Below are positions 5,508-6,701 of a stretch of 6,701 bases of DNA, piece after piece. The stretch is taken from contig DAAK01000052.1 in the NCBI GenBank assembly GCA_001701075.1, positions 1 through 6,701 on the forward strand, given 5' to 3'. Below the pieces are notes generated by a model that was given only the letters and a program-made list of their open reading frames with translations, searched no databases and was not told the origin of the DNA. Position 1 is the first letter of the stretch. Each line of letters begins with the position of its first letter. Both the position numbers and the translations under genes were made by a program. The stretch is from Bacteroidales bacterium GP3. Its GTDB lineage: Bacteria > Bacteroidota > Bacteroidia > Bacteroidales > Muribaculaceae.

Positions 5508-6701
5508 GACATAATATACAAAAGAGACGTGGGGACGCACTCAGTGTGTGCTTACTACTTATTTTTACTCTGGCAAGTTGGCTTCCGATGTTTGGTAGGG
5601 ATTATGAGCCAGAGGAGATAGTGAATCCAAATATCGCTAACCGTTATGAATATGTAGCGGATCCAGAGGGACGGTTGAGTGCTTCGACACGAAGCATTGT
5701 TAATTCACGTCTACAACAGCTGCGCGAGGCTACGACTGCCGAAGTGGCTGTGGCTGTGGTGCCTTCAATCGGCGATTATAGCATAGAGGATTTCTCAGAG
5801 AAGGTATTCACAAAATGGGGACTCGGCAAGAAAGACAACGACAATGGAGTGCTTCTTCTGATCTCTCCAGATAGCAGAGAGGTGAGAATACAGACAGGTT
5901 ACGGGACTGAGGGTATACTCCCTGATATAACTTGTGGCCACATCATAAGGGAGGCCGTAATCCCTAACATGAGGGAAGATTGCCTTGACTGCGCAGTAGA
6001 CGAAGCAACTGCCATGATTTCGAAAATCATGACAGACCCTGAATATGCTGAAGAATTGCGGTCGAAGGAATCAGACAATTATTCCGGAGTTGGCGAAGCT
6101 CCCGTCAGCAAAGATGACATAATGGTTTTTCTTGGAGTTTTGGCATCACTACTATGGCTATTGGCAGCAGGAAGCTATGTGGCCTACAGAATAAAAACCC
6201 GCAAGCTAAAGTCAGTGGCGGAAAAAGCCAAGGAATGGAGATCAAGCCTTACTATGCTCGCGTTTCTTTCGATCGGCACCCTGCTGACTTCGCTTCCTTT
6301 CTATCTGCTTGCTCTCTATCATTATCGAAAGGCACGCTACGGAACCCGCAAATGTGATAATTGCGGAGGAAAGATGCATCTGCTCAAAGGAAGCGAGGCT
6401 TTAGGATCATTGACTCCGAGTCAGCAATTTGAGGAGAAAATCGGTTCGATACATTATGATGTGCATAAATGTGATAAATGTGGCAAAACAGAATTAGGCG
6501 CATTTCCATCACAAAACTCAAAATATACACAATGCCCCCATTGTGGCACTCGAGCTTATCATTTCATAGTAAACAAGACTCTTCGCCAACCTACTTATCA
6601 TGCAGAAGGAGAGGGAGTGTCGCAATATCGCTGTGAATATTGTGGGCATCAAGACAACAAGGGATTCCGCATACCTAAGAAAGATCTGGCAGCTGCCATG
6701 G
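5501..6701 (+). CDS. TPM-domain (YgcG-like) membrane protein with C-terminal zinc-ribbon CxxC pairs, 3' end beyond window
   Basis: The frame is open for 400 codons from the ATG at 5501 to the right edge and has no stop. A TAG immediately upstream (5498-5500) makes 5501 the first possible ATG; the next in frame, at residue 30, would lose the signal sequence. Residues 1-13 are basic (MIRHNIQKRR) and precede a hydrophobic segment, 14-28, read as a signal peptide or anchor. Residues about 55-178 form a TPM domain: TAEVAVAVVPSIGDYSIEDF at 79-98, KWGLGKKDNDNGVLLLIS (105-122), and RIQTGYGTEGILPD (129-142), the family hallmark. Two membrane segments follow, about 206-229 and 250-275, separated by a very basic loop. 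The rest carries four CxxC pairs, at C285/C288, C324/C327, C345/C348 and C378/C381, as in zinc ribbons. A further CxxC (C161/C164) lies inside the TPM domain. TPM proteins are envelope proteins linked to photosystem II repair in plants; the bacterial role is mostly unknown. Probably co-transcribed with dgt. Confidence 0.88.
   Translation, partial: MIRHNIQKRRGDALSVCLLLIFTLASWLPMFGRDYEPEEIVNPNIANRYEYVADPEGRLSASTRSIVNSRLQQLREATTAEVAVAVVPSIGDYSIEDFSEKVFTKWGLGKKDNDNGVLLLISPDSREVRIQTGYGTEGILPDITCGHIIREAVIPNMREDCLDCAVDEATAMISKIMTDPEYAEELRSKESDNYSGVGEAPVSKDDIMVFLGVLASLLWLLAAGSYVAYRIKTRKLKSVAEKAKEWRSSLTMLAFLSIGTLLTSLPFYLLALYHYRKARYGTRKCDNCGGKMHLLKGSEALGSLTPSQQFEEKIGSIHYDVHKCDKCGKTELGAFPSQNSKYTQCPHCGTRAYHFIVNKTLRQPTYHAEGEGVSQYRCEYCGHQDNKGFRIPKKDLAAAM

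Noticed and set aside
5534..5551. Small inverted repeat around GCACTCAGTGTGTGC
   Set aside because: The arms are only 4-6 bases, it lies inside the signal-peptide coding region of the TPM gene, and it has no regulatory context.
6154..6357. 67-codon plus-strand frame
   Set aside because: It lies in another frame inside the TPM-protein gene, which continues open to the window edge with clear membrane segments and CxxC pairs.

Overview
This window looks like part of the chromosome of a Bacteroidota bacterium, most likely order Bacteroidales. The evidence is the protein families present (a DUF2851 protein, a TPM-domain/zinc-ribbon membrane protein, a lipoprotein, a signal-peptide protein with Q at +1 and a C-terminal F), promoter-like TAnnTTTG (-7 type) boxes in both divergent intergenic gaps, and weak or absent Shine-Dalgarno sequences. 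It reads as an ordinary housekeeping region. I see no tRNA, rRNA, CRISPR array, transposase, integrase or phage gene.

Layout: (1) 18-947, minus strand: an RluA-family 23S-type pseudouridine synthase. (2) A 151-base divergent gap holding one TATTTTTG box on each strand. (3) 1099-3419, plus strand: a two-gene unit encoding an exported, probably outer-membrane beta-barrel protein of unknown function and a DUF2851 protein, joined by a one-base TAATG overlap. (4) 3420-3497: the gap between convergent genes, made almost entirely of two degenerate short tandem repeats; the first places stop codons in all six frames. (5) 3498-4073, minus strand: a small acidic lipoprotein of unknown function. (6) An 84-base divergent gap with one TAATTTTGC box per strand; the plus-strand box lies so close to the dgt start codon that the dgt mRNA is predicted to be leaderless or nearly so. 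(7) 4158-5480, plus strand: dgt, an HD-domain dGTP triphosphohydrolase. (8) 5501-6701, plus strand: a TPM-domain membrane protein with four CxxC pairs, cut by the right edge. It begins 20 bases after dgt, inside a heptad repeat that contains three out-of-frame mini-cistrons.

The genes do not form one pathway. Two encode nucleotide or RNA housekeeping enzymes (dgt, RluA family), and four encode envelope or unknown-function proteins. Probable transcription units are the RluA gene alone, barrel protein + DUF2851, the lipoprotein alone, and dgt + TPM protein. No canonical intrinsic terminator was found. The points most worth a second look are the heptad repeats at gene ends and junctions, the predicted leaderless dgt mRNA, and the unclear topology of the TPM/zinc-ribbon protein. 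Nothing here amounts to a clearly new biological system.
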